33,041 bases of DNA from Candidatus Giovannonibacteria bacterium RIFCSPLOWO2_02_FULL_43_54 (GCA_001778875.1 MFIK01000018.1:1-33041); one strand, 5' to 3'. Positions 5,717-12,906 are shown, numbered from the stretch's first letter. Program-made: numbers and translations. Notes: a model not told the origin generated them from the letters alone.

Positions 5717-6604
5717 ATGATTCAGACTGTTTATTGCAAAGGTTCCTGGAGGCCTTGGGTAAAAATTGGCAGCGATCTCGGGCTTTGGCGGGCGGATGGC
5801 GTCCTTGAAGTTTTGGAGGCGCAGGGAGGAGTATTGTTCCATTGGGAAGATCACTTTGAAAGGTTGGTGAAATCCTGCTGTGGATACAAAAACCTTGATA
5901 TGGCTCAATTGCCTCCGGAAGCGGAGGTCCGCAAGCAAGTGGAAAATCTTTTAAAAAAAGAAAGCTCGAGTGCTATCGTCCACCTTCTTGTCACGCCCGG
6001 GACTTCATCTGACCTGAAAAATGCCGATGGTTTTCCGGAAATGGTAATTAATGTAAGTAGATTAGAGAATTCCTTTGACGATCCGCCACTCAAGCTGGTA
6101 ACCAAAAATGTCAGGCGTTATTTTCCTGAGTTTAAGCTTACGGCGGGTTATGGCTATGCCAGGAGATTCCATGCCGAAGCGGTTGCGGAAGGCTATGACA
6201 GCTTTCTTTATTGGGGCGAACGTACTGGTATTTTGGAAGGGCCTTATGAAAATTTTTTTGTCGTAACAAAAACGGGATGTTTGTACACGCCGGCAAATGA
6301 TGTGCTCAAAGGTGTCACACGCAAGATATTTCTGGAACTTGCTGAAAAATCGGATATTTTTACTGAAGTTTGCGAAGTTCCGTGGGCTATTCATCTGGGT
6401 TATTTGGAACAGTGCAGCGAGGCATTTCTTTCCTCAACGACCAAAGGCGGGATTCCTGCGAAAGAATCCGGTGATATTTCGCAGATCCGTCGGATAGACG
6501 AATACGATCATTTTGAGGTGGGCGCCGATACGTGGAGCGCAAAGCTCAAAAGACTTTTCCTTGAATACCGTGAAAATTATTTTAAAGAGCGCGGAGCAGC
6601 TTAA
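5717..6604 (+). CDS. Class IV PLP aminotransferase (branched-chain aminotransferase/ADC-lyase family)
   Basis: 295 residues of fold-type IV PLP enzyme. The segment EFKLTAGYGYARRFHAEAVA aligns with the region that carries the PLP lysine in IlvE, so the lysine of EFKLTAGY is the likely Schiff-base residue; GILEGPYENFFVV matches the conserved EGxxxNxF phosphate-binding motif, and LKGVTRKIFLELA the usual G(V/I)TR helix. Substrate (branched-chain amino acid, D-alanine or aminodeoxychorismate) cannot be decided by reading; no biosynthetic genes lie beside it. It is one of only three genes here with a strong Shine-Dalgarno, which may mean separate origin or regulation. Confidence 0.85.
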   Translation: MIQTVYCKGSWRPWVKIGSDLGLWRADGVLEVLEAQGGVLFHWEDHFERLVKSCCGYKNLDMAQLPPEAEVRKQVENLLKKESSSAIVHLLVTPGTSSDLKNADGFPEMVINVSRLENSFDDPPLKLVTKNVRRYFPEFKLTAGYGYARRFHAEAVAEGYDSFLYWGERTGILEGPYENFFVVTKTGCLYTPANDVLKGVTRKIFLELAEKSDIFTEVCEVPWAIHLGYLEQCSEAFLSSTTKGGIPAKESGDISQIRRIDEYDHFEVGADTWSAKLKRLFLEYRENYFKERGAA

Positions 6605-6629
6605 CAAGTCCGCGTTTTTCTTTTAATAT
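6601..6629 (+). promoter_or_regulatory. Leaderless promoter of rsmI
   Basis: TTAACA (6601-6606), exactly 17 bases, TAATAT (6624-6629), then six bases to the rsmI ATG. The -35 box overlaps the stop codon of the upstream gene. Confidence 0.68.
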
Positions 6630-6635
6630 TGCACT

Positions 6636-7325
6636 ATGTCAAAGCTATATATAGTGGCAACGCCGATAGGCAATTTGGGCGATATCACATTGCGGGCGAT
6701 AGAAACGCTAAAGTCCGTAGATTTTGTTTTGGCCGAAGACACAAGAGTTACAAAAAAACTGCTTTCGCATTTTGGTATTTTCAAACCGCTGATATCGTTT
6801 CAGGAACACTCATCGCCCAAGATTTTAGAGAAAATCTTGCAGCTGCTTGAGGAAGACAAAGATTTGGCGCTCGTTACGGACGCGGGGACTCCCGGGGTTT
6901 CTGATCCAGGGCAGAGATTAATTCAAGCCATAAGCCTACACGACCGGCAGGCGGGCCATAAGCCATACGTCGCAGAAATAATTACAATCCCCGGCCCATC
7001 GTCGCTTGCCGCAATGATATCGCTTTCCGACATTGATCTGTCAAAATTCACTTTTTTGGGCTTCCCACCGCACAAAAAGGGTCGCGAAAAGTTTTTTACA
7101 AACCTCGCGGCAAGCAGGAACCCGATCATTATTTTTGAATCGCCACATCGCATTTTGAAAACGCTTTCCCAGCTCCGGAAATTCTGCGGCGACCGGCGCG
7201 CGAATATCGGAAGGGAACTTACAAAAACGTACGAAGAAGTTTTTCGCGGCACGCTATCTGAAGCAGAAAAGTATTTTACGGGAGAAAAACAAAGAGGGGA
7301 GTTTGTGATAGTTATAAATATATGA
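6636..7325 (+). CDS. rsmI: 16S rRNA (cytidine1402-2'-O)-methyltransferase
   Basis: Tetrapyrrole-methylase-fold enzyme that modifies C1402 in the decoding centre. MSKLYIVATPIGNLGDITLRA at the N-terminus, LAEDTRVTKKLLSHF, LVTDAGTPGVSDPG and ITIPGPSSLAAMISLS are family motifs; FLGFPPHKKGR follows. Length 229 is a little short of the usual 270-290, mainly at the C-terminus. The segment SLHDRQAGHKPYVAE before the PGPSS motif looks like an insert of about ten residues and is encoded by a repeat-like stretch with a 10-bp direct repeat (6927-6964). Stop overlaps a repeat that carries the rsmE promoter. Confidence 0.93.
   Translation: MSKLYIVATPIGNLGDITLRAIETLKSVDFVLAEDTRVTKKLLSHFGIFKPLISFQEHSSPKILEKILQLLEEDKDLALVTDAGTPGVSDPGQRLIQAISLHDRQAGHKPYVAEIITIPGPSSLAAMISLSDIDLSKFTFLGFPPHKKGREKFFTNLAASRNPIIIFESPHRILKTLSQLRKFCGDRRANIGRELTKTYEEVFRGTLSEAEKYFTGEKQRGEFVIVINI
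6927..6964. repeat. Small insertion with direct repeats in rsmI
   Basis: GCCATAAGCC occurs at 6927-6936 and again at 6955-6964, flanking 18 bases that include CCGGCAGGCGG, half of a CCTGCC-type palindrome like that at 4247. Confidence 0.5.
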
Positions 7326-7419
7326 TGCTAATATGCAAATCAAATGCTAATCTGCGAATTGCGAATGAATTTATTAGCAATTAGCATTATTGGCATAAAA
7401 TTCGCATATTGGCATAATA
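7324..7419. repeat. AT-rich inverted oligomer repeat, copy A
   Basis: Begins GATGCTAATATGC, identical to the start of copy B at 31391. Units of GCTAAT and GCGAATT in the left half are mirrored by ATTAGC, ATTCGC and ATTGGC units in the right half. It supplies the rsmE promoter. Confidence 0.7.
7390..7418 (+). promoter_or_regulatory. Leaderless promoter of rsmE within a repeat
   Basis: TTGGCA (7390-7395), 17 bases, CATAAT (7413-7418) preceded by TGG, five bases before the ATG. Confidence 0.58.
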
Positions 7420-7423
7420 AAGT

Positions 7424-8134
7424 ATGCATCGTTTTTATTTTCCGCAGCAAATAGACAAAGATATTTTGGTTTTGAAAGAAAAGCCGATTTTGCACCATGT
7501 AAAAAATGTTTTGCGTCTAAAGAAAGGCGAGAAGGCCGCGTTTTTCTCGGACAAGGGCGAATACGCGGGGTATGACTTTGTATTTGAGTTAAAAAATATA
7601 GATGGAGGTTCTGCCAACTTCATGTTCAGAGAGCGCGTTGAGAATACGCGCGAGCCATCGCGTAAACTCGTCCTTTTCCAGTCGCTTATTAAAAAAGATA
7701 AATTCGAATGGGTTTTGGAGAAAGCGACGGAAGTTGGGGTTTCTGAAATTGTGCCGGTAATTTCCGCAAGGAGCGAGAAAAAAAGCTTGAATCAGGAAAG
7801 GTGCGAAAAAATATTAAAAGAAGCAGCCGAGCAATCTGGACGGGCTTTCATTCCAAGACTTCATCCGGTAACTAGTTTTGATCGGGCGGTTTCAAAAGTT
7901 CGAGAGCTAGGAACCAAGACCTACTTTACTTCGCTTTCAGAGAAAGAAAATATGATAAGGGGCGTGGGTGACAGAGCAATTAACCTTTTCATAGGTCCCG
8001 AGGGCGGATGGGAAGAGCGTGAGGAATTCGCCGCCCACCACCACCAAAATTTTGAAATTATCTCACTTGGCCGCTTAACCCTCCGCTCCGAAACCGCGGC
8101 TATTGCTGCTTCATATACTCTGCTTTGGGGATAA
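7424..8134 (+). CDS. rsmE: 16S rRNA (uracil1498-N3)-methyltransferase
   Basis: SPOUT-class methyltransferase for U1498. It starts MHRFYFPQQI, continues HHVKNVLRLKKGEKAAFFSD (PUA-like N-terminal domain), then KKDKFEWVLEKATEVGVSEIVPV, KILKEAAEQSGRAFIPRL and the SAM-binding knot LFIGPEGGWEEREEF with LTLRSETAAIAASYTLLW at the end. Length 236 is normal. Follows rsmI, so two 16S modification genes are paired. Confidence 0.95.
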   Translation: MHRFYFPQQIDKDILVLKEKPILHHVKNVLRLKKGEKAAFFSDKGEYAGYDFVFELKNIDGGSANFMFRERVENTREPSRKLVLFQSLIKKDKFEWVLEKATEVGVSEIVPVISARSEKKSLNQERCEKILKEAAEQSGRAFIPRLHPVTSFDRAVSKVRELGTKTYFTSLSEKENMIRGVGDRAINLFIGPEGGWEEREEFAAHHHQNFEIISLGRLTLRSETAAIAASYTLLWG

Positions 8135-8150
8135 TAAAAAAAAAGCGGCC

Positions 8151-8178
8151 TTGCGTTATTTTACCTATCTGCTAACCT
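8151..8178 (+). promoter_or_regulatory. Promoter of the rplJ-rplL operon
   Basis: TTGCGT (8151-8156), 16 bases, TAACCT (8173-8178) with TGC before the -10. Start near 8185 puts the whole L10 leader into the transcript. Confidence 0.6.
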
Positions 8179-8186
8179 AATTTCAT

Positions 8187-8243
8187 AAGCCGAAGACGGG
8201 AGGCGGGTATATCATAAGTCCTCTCCAGGTGTCGAAGCGGCTT
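8187..8243 (+). ncRNA. Ribosomal protein L10 leader
   Basis: The sequence CCGAAGACGGGAGGCGG (8190-8206) matches the hallmark of the L10 leader. GGGAGG pairs with the later CCTCTCC, and AAGCCG (8187-8192) with CGGCTT (8238-8243) closes the structure. L10, alone or with L7/L12, binds this leader in other bacteria to control rplJL. Confidence 0.75.
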
Positions 8244-8260
8244 TCAGCCGTATTTTTTTT
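8238..8260 (+). terminator. Attenuator hairpin before rplJ
   Basis: CGGCT (8238-8242), loop TTC, AGCCG (8246-8250), then TATTTTTTTT. Its left arm is the same CGGCT that closes the L10 leader, so leader closure and the terminator are mutually exclusive. Confidence 0.68.
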
Positions 8261-8263
8261 ATT

Positions 8264-8770
8264 ATGATCACAAGAAAACAAAAAGAAGAGACCGTAAAAG
8301 CTATCAAAGATAAATTGACCACGGCGAATTTTATCGCTTTCGTTAATTTTCACGGACTTTCCGTCGCGAAAGGCCAGCAATTGAGGCGCTCTTTGAGGAA
8401 GGCCGGCGCCGAATATATGGTGGCTAAAAAAACACTTTTAGGCGTTGCAGCAAAAGAGCTTGGTTTGGAAATTGATAAGAAAAAATTGGAGGGAGAGGTG
8501 GCCATGACGGTAAGTTCACAGGGAGAAGATATGGTATTGGCTATTGCCAAAGAAATCGTGATTTTCGCGAAAAAAAATGCCGATATGTTAAAGATAATCG
8601 GCGGACTTTGGAACAAAGTTTGGATGGATCAGGCGGAGATAAAGAATCTTGCCTCGATACCGTCACGAGAAGTTTTATTAACCCGGTTGGCATTTATGTT
8701 GTCACAGCCGGTGGCTAGCTTAGTGAGGGTGCTTAATTCTGTTGGAGAAAAATTAAAAGAAAATAAATAA
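8264..8770 (+). CDS. rplJ: 50S ribosomal protein L10
   Basis: Stalk base protein, 168 residues, normal length. MITRKQKEETVKAIKDKL, then FIAFVNFHGLSVAKGQQLRRSLRKAGAEY (in two conserved parts) and MVAKKTLLGVAAKELGL are family signature; the C-terminal helix that carries L7/L12 dimers ends VLNSVGEKLKENK. No Shine-Dalgarno; the eight-base T-run of the attenuator lies directly upstream. Followed by rplL after 45 bases. Confidence 0.96.
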   Translation: MITRKQKEETVKAIKDKLTTANFIAFVNFHGLSVAKGQQLRRSLRKAGAEYMVAKKTLLGVAAKELGLEIDKKKLEGEVAMTVSSQGEDMVLAIAKEIVIFAKKNADMLKIIGGLWNKVWMDQAEIKNLASIPSREVLLTRLAFMLSQPVASLVRVLNSVGEKLKENK

Positions 8771-8815
8771 GGTCGAAGTTTAAAATTATAAATTATCAAT
8801 TAGTAATTAACTAAA

Positions 8816-9184
8816 ATGGCAGATTTAGAAAAAATAGTAGAAGAGGTATCAAAGTTAAGCGCTTTGGAACTTTCCGATCTCGTAAAAAAGATTGAAGAAA
8901 AATTTGGAGTTTCTGCGGCAATGCCGGTCGTAGCGGCTGCGGCAGGCGGAGGCGAGGAAGCAAAAGAAGAAAAATCAACTTTCAATCTTGAGTTGAAATC
9001 GGCAGGAGGCACAAAGATTGCCGTTATTAAAGTATTGCGCGAGGCTTTGGGTCTCGGATTGGCGGAAGCAAAGGGTGTGGCGGATGCGGCTCCTAAGGTG
9101 GTAAAGGAGGGCATGGATAAAGCTGCGGCGGATGAATTGAAGGGCAAGCTTGAAGCAGCCGGAGCGACAGTTGAATTAAAGTAA
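8816..9184 (+). CDS. rplL: 50S ribosomal protein L7/L12
   Basis: Stalk protein, 122 residues. N-terminal dimerisation helix pair ([20 protein letters not shown]), alanine/glycine-rich hinge (about 38-50), then the factor-binding C-terminal domain with [20 protein letters not shown] and GATVELK at the end. The 45 bases before it are an AT-rich oligomer repeat (units of ATTA and AATTA) and contain no Shine-Dalgarno. A terminator follows. Confidence 0.97.
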   Translation: MADLEKIVEEVSKLSALELSDLVKKIEEKFGVSAAMPVVAAAAGGGEEAKEEKSTFNLELKSAGGTKIAVIKVLREALGLGLAEAKGVADAAPKVVKEGMDKAAADELKGKLEAAGATVELK

Positions 9185-9196
9185 TATGAACAAGGA

Positions 9197-9234
9197 ACGA
9201 ACCCCGTATAGAAAATTTACTGGGGTCGTTTTTT
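9197..9234 (+). terminator. Terminator of the rplJL operon
   Basis: ACGAACCCC (9197-9205) pairs with GGGGTCGT (9222-9229) with one bulged A; T-run to 9234. Confidence 0.82.
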
Positions 9235-9303
9235 GTATTAGACTACTACCATGAGCATAAAAGTCGTAAGTTCGTCAGTATTAGATGTAAATTTTCTAAC
9301 GGG

Positions 9304-9936
9304 GTGAACACCTTAGAAAAACTTTTCGGTTCGGCGGCAAGGGTGAAGCTTTTACGGCTTTTTTTGCTGTCTCCGGATAAAGTTTTCGCGTCAGCTGAGA
9401 CGACGAAAGTTTTGAAGATATCAAAAACAGCCGCTAAAAAAGAGATAAGGTTTCTTTTATCTATTGGTTTCGTAAAAAAAGCAGTTCGCAGGGATATTCT
9501 AATCGTCAAAAATAGGAAAAAAACTAAAAAGATTAAAGTGGCTGGTTTTATGCTTTCACAGACATTCCCTTTTATATTGGCGCTTCGCAGTCTTTTGGTA
9601 ACCGCTTCCCCGATTTCCAGAGAAAAGATGCTTCAATTTTTCAAAAGCAAAGGAAAGATAAAGCTTGTGGCTTTAGGCGGCATATTTTCAGACGACCTTA
9701 CCGGCGGCTTTCCAAGCGACGATTCCAGGCTTGATTTGGTCGTTGTCGGCGCGCTGAAGCGTGCGAAAGTTGAGAATTTTATAAAAAATCTTGAATCGGA
9801 AATAGGCAAGGAGCTGAATTGGACGCTTTTGTCTCCACCCGAATTCGACCACCGCATGGGCATGCATGACAAACTCCTCCGCGACCTCTTCGACTACCCG
9901 CACGAATTTTTGATAAATAAACTTGCGTTGGATTAG
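9304..9936 (+). CDS. Winged-helix / nucleotidyltransferase-like regulator
   Basis: 210 residues. The first half (LEKLFGSAARVKLLRLFLLS through KEIRFLLSIGFVKK) looks like a winged helix-turn-helix of the ArsR/MarR type; the second half (VALGGIFSDDLTGG, then SRLDLVVVGAL) resembles a minimal nucleotidyltransferase fold with GG and D-x-x-V strands, but the usual GS-x10-DxD pattern is degenerate, so catalysis is doubtful. Proteins with this plan are frequent in Parcubacteria. Start is GTG at 9304; no ATG gives a complete HTH. It sits alone between rplJL and tRNA-Val. Confidence 0.7.
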   Translation: MNTLEKLFGSAARVKLLRLFLLSPDKVFASAETTKVLKISKTAAKKEIRFLLSIGFVKKAVRRDILIVKNRKKTKKIKVAGFMLSQTFPFILALRSLLVTASPISREKMLQFFKSKGKIKLVALGGIFSDDLTGGFPSDDSRLDLVVVGALKRAKVENFIKNLESEIGKELNWTLLSPPEFDHRMGMHDKLLRDLFDYPHEFLINKLALD

Positions 9937-9964
9937 AGCCCCGTTTTCGCCAGTTAGATTTCTT

Positions 9965-10036
9965 GGACACTTAGTTCAGTGGCAGAACGCTCCGTTCACA
10001 TCGGAGAGGTCGCAGGTTCGATCCCTGCAGTGTCCA
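9965..10036 (+). tRNA. tRNA-Val (anticodon CAC)
   Basis: 72-base cloverleaf: acceptor GGACACT pairs with AGTGTCC; D arm GTTC/GAAC; anticodon stem CTCCG/CGGAG with loop TTCACAT, giving anticodon CAC; T arm GCAGG/CCTGC with TTCGATC. Discriminator A at 10036. The CCA end is not encoded (TAA follows), so it must be added by tRNA nucleotidyltransferase. Confidence 0.96.
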
Positions 10037-10091
10037 TAACACATATTTTAGCTTATCCACAACCTATCCACGGAGTAGGACTATTTCATGA

Positions 10092-10097
10092 TAAAAT
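10092..10097 (+). promoter_or_regulatory. -10 box upstream of the channel-like gene
   Basis: TAAAAT preceded by TGA (extended -10). Predicted start near 10104 gives a leader of about 127 bases, the longest of the window. No good -35 box. Confidence 0.45.
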
Positions 10098-10105
10098 GAA
10101 ACTAA

Positions 10106-10230
10106 AGGCCTGAAGTTAGCTTATAGGTCGATATTTATGGCTAAATAAGGCTAGAAAACGAGGGGTTCTCGAGGCCTCTTGTTGCAAATTATTAGAAATT
10201 AGATATTAGAAATTAGTAATTAAAAAATAT
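10106..10230 (+). other. Possible structured leader plus AT-rich repeat
   Basis: AGGCCT (10106-10111) can pair with AGGCCT (10172-10177); inside, TTAGC (10116-10120) pairs with GCTAA (10140-10144) and CGAG (10159-10162) with CTCG (10168-10171). The rest (10187-10230) is a tandem ATTAGAAATTAG-type repeat up to the start codon. I recognise no known riboswitch. Confidence 0.3.
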
Positions 10231-10917
10231 ATGATAGTACAAACATGGGGCGATGTTTTGAATCAGTCGCTCCAAGAACTTTGGGGAGGAGTTTTGATGT
10301 TCGTTCCTAAGTTCGTAATTGCCTTGATAATCTTTATTATCGGCTGGGTAATAGCAGTCGCTTTGGGCAAGATTGTTGAGCAAATTGTAAAGGCGCTCAA
10401 AGTTGATTTGGCTTTGAAGAGCTTGGGAGTTGAAGAACCGCTGGACCGCGCCGGAATGAAATTGGATGCAGGCGCATTTCTTGGCGGACTCGTAAGATGG
10501 TTTGTTATCTTGGTGTTTGTCCTTGCTGCGATTGATGTATTCGGTTTGACGCAAGTTACAGAATTTTTGAGAGGCGTTGTGTTGGTATATATTCCTCAAG
10601 TAATTGTTGCCGCTTTGATTTTGGTTGCCGCCGCGTTATTAGCTGATGTGGCCAACCGCGTTGTGCAGGGCTCGGCAAAAGCCGCTCACCTTCCTTCAGC
10701 GGGACTTTTGGGAGGAATGGCGAAATGGGCGATTTGGGTTTTCGCGATATTGACCGCCTTGTACCAATTGGGTATTGCCGGACCATTCGTCCAAACCTTG
10801 TTTACCGCATTCGTGGCAATGCTCGCTTTGGCCGGTGGCTTGGCTTTCGGTTTGGGAGGAAAGGACACTGCTGCAAAATTCCTGGAGAGACTCCGCAACG
10901 ACATTTCATCGAGATAA
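10231..10917 (+). CDS. Mechanosensitive-channel-like membrane protein (TM-helix repeat)
   Basis: 228 residues, about five membrane helices: near 18-45, 88-108, 118-143, 162-183 and 188-210. The pattern with GKIVEQIVKAL after the first helix, FLGGLVRWFVILVFVLAAID and the glycine/alanine-rich last helix LALAGGLAFGLGGKDTAAKF resembles the pore-lining part of small-conductance mechanosensitive channels, but the MscS beta domain is absent. Proteins of this type, with conserved TM_helix repeats, are common in CPR genomes. Probably works in osmotic release. Strong terminator follows. Confidence 0.8.
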   Translation: MIVQTWGDVLNQSLQELWGGVLMFVPKFVIALIIFIIGWVIAVALGKIVEQIVKALKVDLALKSLGVEEPLDRAGMKLDAGAFLGGLVRWFVILVFVLAAIDVFGLTQVTEFLRGVVLVYIPQVIVAALILVAAALLADVANRVVQGSAKAAHLPSAGLLGGMAKWAIWVFAILTALYQLGIAGPFVQTLFTAFVAMLALAGGLAFGLGGKDTAAKFLERLRNDISSR

Positions 10918-10934
10918 AGTCTCAACTCATAAAC

Positions 10935-10963
10935 AAAAAGCCGCTCTTGACGAGCGGCTTTTT
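10935..10963. terminator. Terminator after the channel-like gene
   Basis: AAAAAGCCGCTC (10935-10946), loop TTGAC, GAGCGGCTTTTT (10952-10963): perfect 12-bp stem with U-run on both strands. Confidence 0.93.
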
Positions 10964-10977
10964 CTTACATGAAAAAC

Positions 10978-11340
10978 CACCGGCTTTAGCCGGTGTGTGC
11001 GTTTAAAGCGTAGCGCGTAAGCATCTGCTAAAATCACTTTGGTCGAATTAACAGCCAAAGTGATTTTTCCTTTATGGCCAACAGACGTTTATATCAGTTG
11101 AGCCATTGCACTTACATCTGCGAATACCATGTGGTCTGGACTCCCAAGTACCGCGGAAAAGTGCTGGCCGACAAGTGCATTAAAGAAGAATTCAAGCGTC
11201 TATTCAAGCAGATCTGCGCATGGAAGAGACTTACCATCCGAGCCTGGCACGTTGGAGATGAACACATTCATCTTTACATCTCTATTCCGCCCAAATACTC
11301 CATAGCCTATGCCATTGCAATACTGAAAGGCAAATCATCA
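10978..11340 (+). mobile_element. IS200/IS605-family element, right side missing
   Basis: A subterminal hairpin CACCGGCT/AGCCGGTG (10978-10995) fits an IS200-type left end. A 13-bp inverted repeat (11030-11042 with 11055-11067) lies just before tnpA; in IS200 such a hairpin insulates the transposase from outside transcription. The right end is lost at about 11340. Confidence 0.75.
11074..11340 (+). pseudogene. tnpA: IS200-type Y1 transposase TnpA, truncated
   Basis: 89 residues of TnpA remain: LSHCTYICEYHVVWTPKYRG, then the HUH metal site as HIH in [15 protein letters not shown]. After LKGKSSA the homology ends. The helix with the catalytic tyrosine (near residue 125 in intact TnpA) is absent, so it is inactive. 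The open frame runs on to 11550 antisense to the GIY-YIG gene and is not meaningful there. Confidence 0.87.
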
Positions 11341-11560
11341 GCTTTCGACCAAGCCGTTTCAATTCGGCCTCTCTTGTGCGAGTCTTTTTCAAGGTCGCAA
11401 ATTTTTCGGAATAGCGCAAGACAACGGGTCGGCGGATTTTGGTGTAATGTGCGCCTGACTTCATGGTGTTGTGCGCCTTTAAGCGTTTTTGCAGGTCGTT
11501 CGTTGACCCCACATAGAGCGTCTTATCCGCGCATTCCAAGGTGTATGTAAAAAAAGCCAT
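11282..11560 (-). CDS. GIY-YIG nuclease-domain protein, altered C-terminus
   Basis: Starts [20 protein letters not shown], with TYT and YVG in the places of GIY and YIG, then [11 protein letters not shown] and the catalytic arginine region. [16 protein letters not shown] and [11 protein letters not shown] are typical of the UvrC-like stand-alone family of 80-100 residues. After about residue 70 the protein reads [15 protein letters not shown], which is antisense to the IS200 fragment, so the natural end was replaced. The core nuclease fold is largely present; activity is uncertain. Leaderless promoter: TATAAT (11568-11573, minus) seven bases before the ATG. Confidence 0.8.
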   Translation of the reverse strand: MAFFTYTLECADKTLYVGSTNDLQKRLKAHNTMKSGAHYTKIRRPVVLRYSEKFATLKKTRTREAELKRLGRKLMICLSVLQWHRLWSIWAE

Positions 11561-11567
11561 GATGCCT

Positions 11568-11619
11568 ATTATAAAATATTTTTCATTCGGTTGACAACAC
11601 ATGGTGGTTGTAGTACACT
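11568..11619. promoter_or_regulatory. Divergent promoters with overlapping -35 boxes
   Basis: Plus strand: TTGACA (11591-11596), 17 bases, TACACT (11614-11619), serving the SDR gene. Minus strand: TTGTCA (11592-11597), 18 bases, TATAAT (11568-11573), serving the GIY-YIG gene. The -35 boxes share five bases, so only one polymerase can bind at a time. Confidence 0.78.
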
Positions 11620-11683
11620 AAAAAAAGAACATTTTGTCAATCTGGGGAATAATTTAGTATTGACACAAACCACGGAGGAAACA

Positions 11684-12823
11684 ATGAAAATGTTGCTAAC
11701 AGGCGCAACCGGAACATTGGGATCCGTTGTATTGGAAAAGATTAGCGGCAACGGACAAATTTATTGCTTGATAAGAAACAAGCATGGAGATGATGCTGGT
11801 AATCGTCTAGGAGAAAACGGCAGAGCGATTGTGATACCAGGAGATATTACTTTGCCGCTTTGTGGCGTATCTGCAGAAAATATCGAATTACTCAAAGGCG
11901 TTGATGTCGTTTTGCATTGCGCTGCTTCAATTGATTTTGGCTTGTCGAGAGCAATAACGACCTCAAATATCAACATTAATGGCACGAGGAATATTTTGGA
12001 GCTTTCTTTGAAAGCGGCGGCAAAAAAATTTATTCACGTAAGCACTTCATATGTGGCCGGCGGCGCTGAGTTTTTTTCAGAAGACGACCATGATATTGGT
12101 CAGCAGTTAAGGAATCCTTATGAAAAATCAAAATCGCAAGGCGAGGAAATGGTGCGGATTTTTGCGTCAAAATCTAACATGCCTTTTGCAATATTGCGCC
12201 CTAGCGTAATTGTAGGTGATTCCAAAACAGGCAAGATCATGTCGTTCGAAGGATATTATGGATTTTTCAAATACCTGATATCTTTGCGCGACAAAGTAAA
12301 AAAATCCTCCAAAAAAAGTGTCCTTTCAGAATTGGTTAACGGAGAAAAAGTATTTTTGCCGGTTACCGTTCGTTGCTCATACACTTCGACCATTAATCTT
12401 GTGCCAATTGATTGGGTGACAAATTGCATATGTTATTTTCTGAAACAAGGCACCATGGAAAACCGCGCATATCATCTCGTCAATGAAGATCCGCCACATG
12501 TGCGCCAAGTTATCGAAAAAACCCTCGAGCTCGTCGGTGTCAATTGTTATCTTCGGGAAACGTCTGAGCCGTTGAAAAACGGATTTCCAAAGAATATTAT
12601 AAAGATCGCAGAAACAATGCAAAAGGGCTTTGAACTGACAGAGAATTTGTACTGGCCATATGTGACCAAAGAGCCAAAATTTTCGGTAAAAGAACTGAAG
12701 CGCATAATGGGAAAGGATTACTCGCCCGCTCCGCAAACCGACAATAAACTACTTGAGACACTGCTCTCGTATGCAGAGAAGGAAAAGTGGGGACGGAAAA
12801 AAGGCGAATTGACTTTGCCTTGA
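11684..12823 (+). CDS. Extended SDR, thioester-reductase/NAD-binding-4-like
   Basis: 379 residues from the ATG at 11684, chosen because GGAGG (11674-11678) sits five bases upstream and the Rossmann fold starts there: MKMLLTGATGTLGS with GxxGxxG at 7-13. DVVLHCAASIDFG, FIHVSTSYVAG and the catalytic YxxxK as YEKSK are typical of extended SDRs, and ILRPSVIVGDSKTG of the fatty-acyl/thioester reductase group. Substrate unknown; no synthetase neighbours. C-terminal part (about 280-379) is not recognisable. It is one of three genes with a long leader and true Shine-Dalgarno. Confidence 0.85.
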   Translation: MKMLLTGATGTLGSVVLEKISGNGQIYCLIRNKHGDDAGNRLGENGRAIVIPGDITLPLCGVSAENIELLKGVDVVLHCAASIDFGLSRAITTSNININGTRNILELSLKAAAKKFIHVSTSYVAGGAEFFSEDDHDIGQQLRNPYEKSKSQGEEMVRIFASKSNMPFAILRPSVIVGDSKTGKIMSFEGYYGFFKYLISLRDKVKKSSKKSVLSELVNGEKVFLPVTVRCSYTSTINLVPIDWVTNCICYFLKQGTMENRAYHLVNEDPPHVRQVIEKTLELVGVNCYLRETSEPLKNGFPKNIIKIAETMQKGFELTENLYWPYVTKEPKFSVKELKRIMGKDYSPAPQTDNKLLETLLSYAEKEKWGRKKGELTLP

Positions 12824-12837
12824 CAGGAGATTCGGTT

Positions 12838-12868
12838 GGCCGTAGCGTTTATGCCACGGTCTTTTTTT
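12838..12868 (+). terminator. Terminator after the SDR gene
   Basis: GGCCGT (12838-12843) pairs with ACGGTC (12856-12861, one G-U pair), then seven T. Confidence 0.72.
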
Positions 12869-12883
12869 ATACACAGCGATTGC

Positions 12884-12889
12884 TATAAT
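12884..12889 (+). promoter_or_regulatory. -10 box of the histidine kinase gene
   Basis: TATAAT with TGC directly before it (12881-12883); the leader would be about 10 bases. Confidence 0.6.
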
Positions 12890-12906
12890 TAGATAATAAA
12901 TTTTTT

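Noticed and set aside
11660-11665. TTGACA just before the SDR start
   Set aside because: A -10 box 17 bases on would lie inside the coding region; the promoter at 11591-11619 fits the Shine-Dalgarno start.
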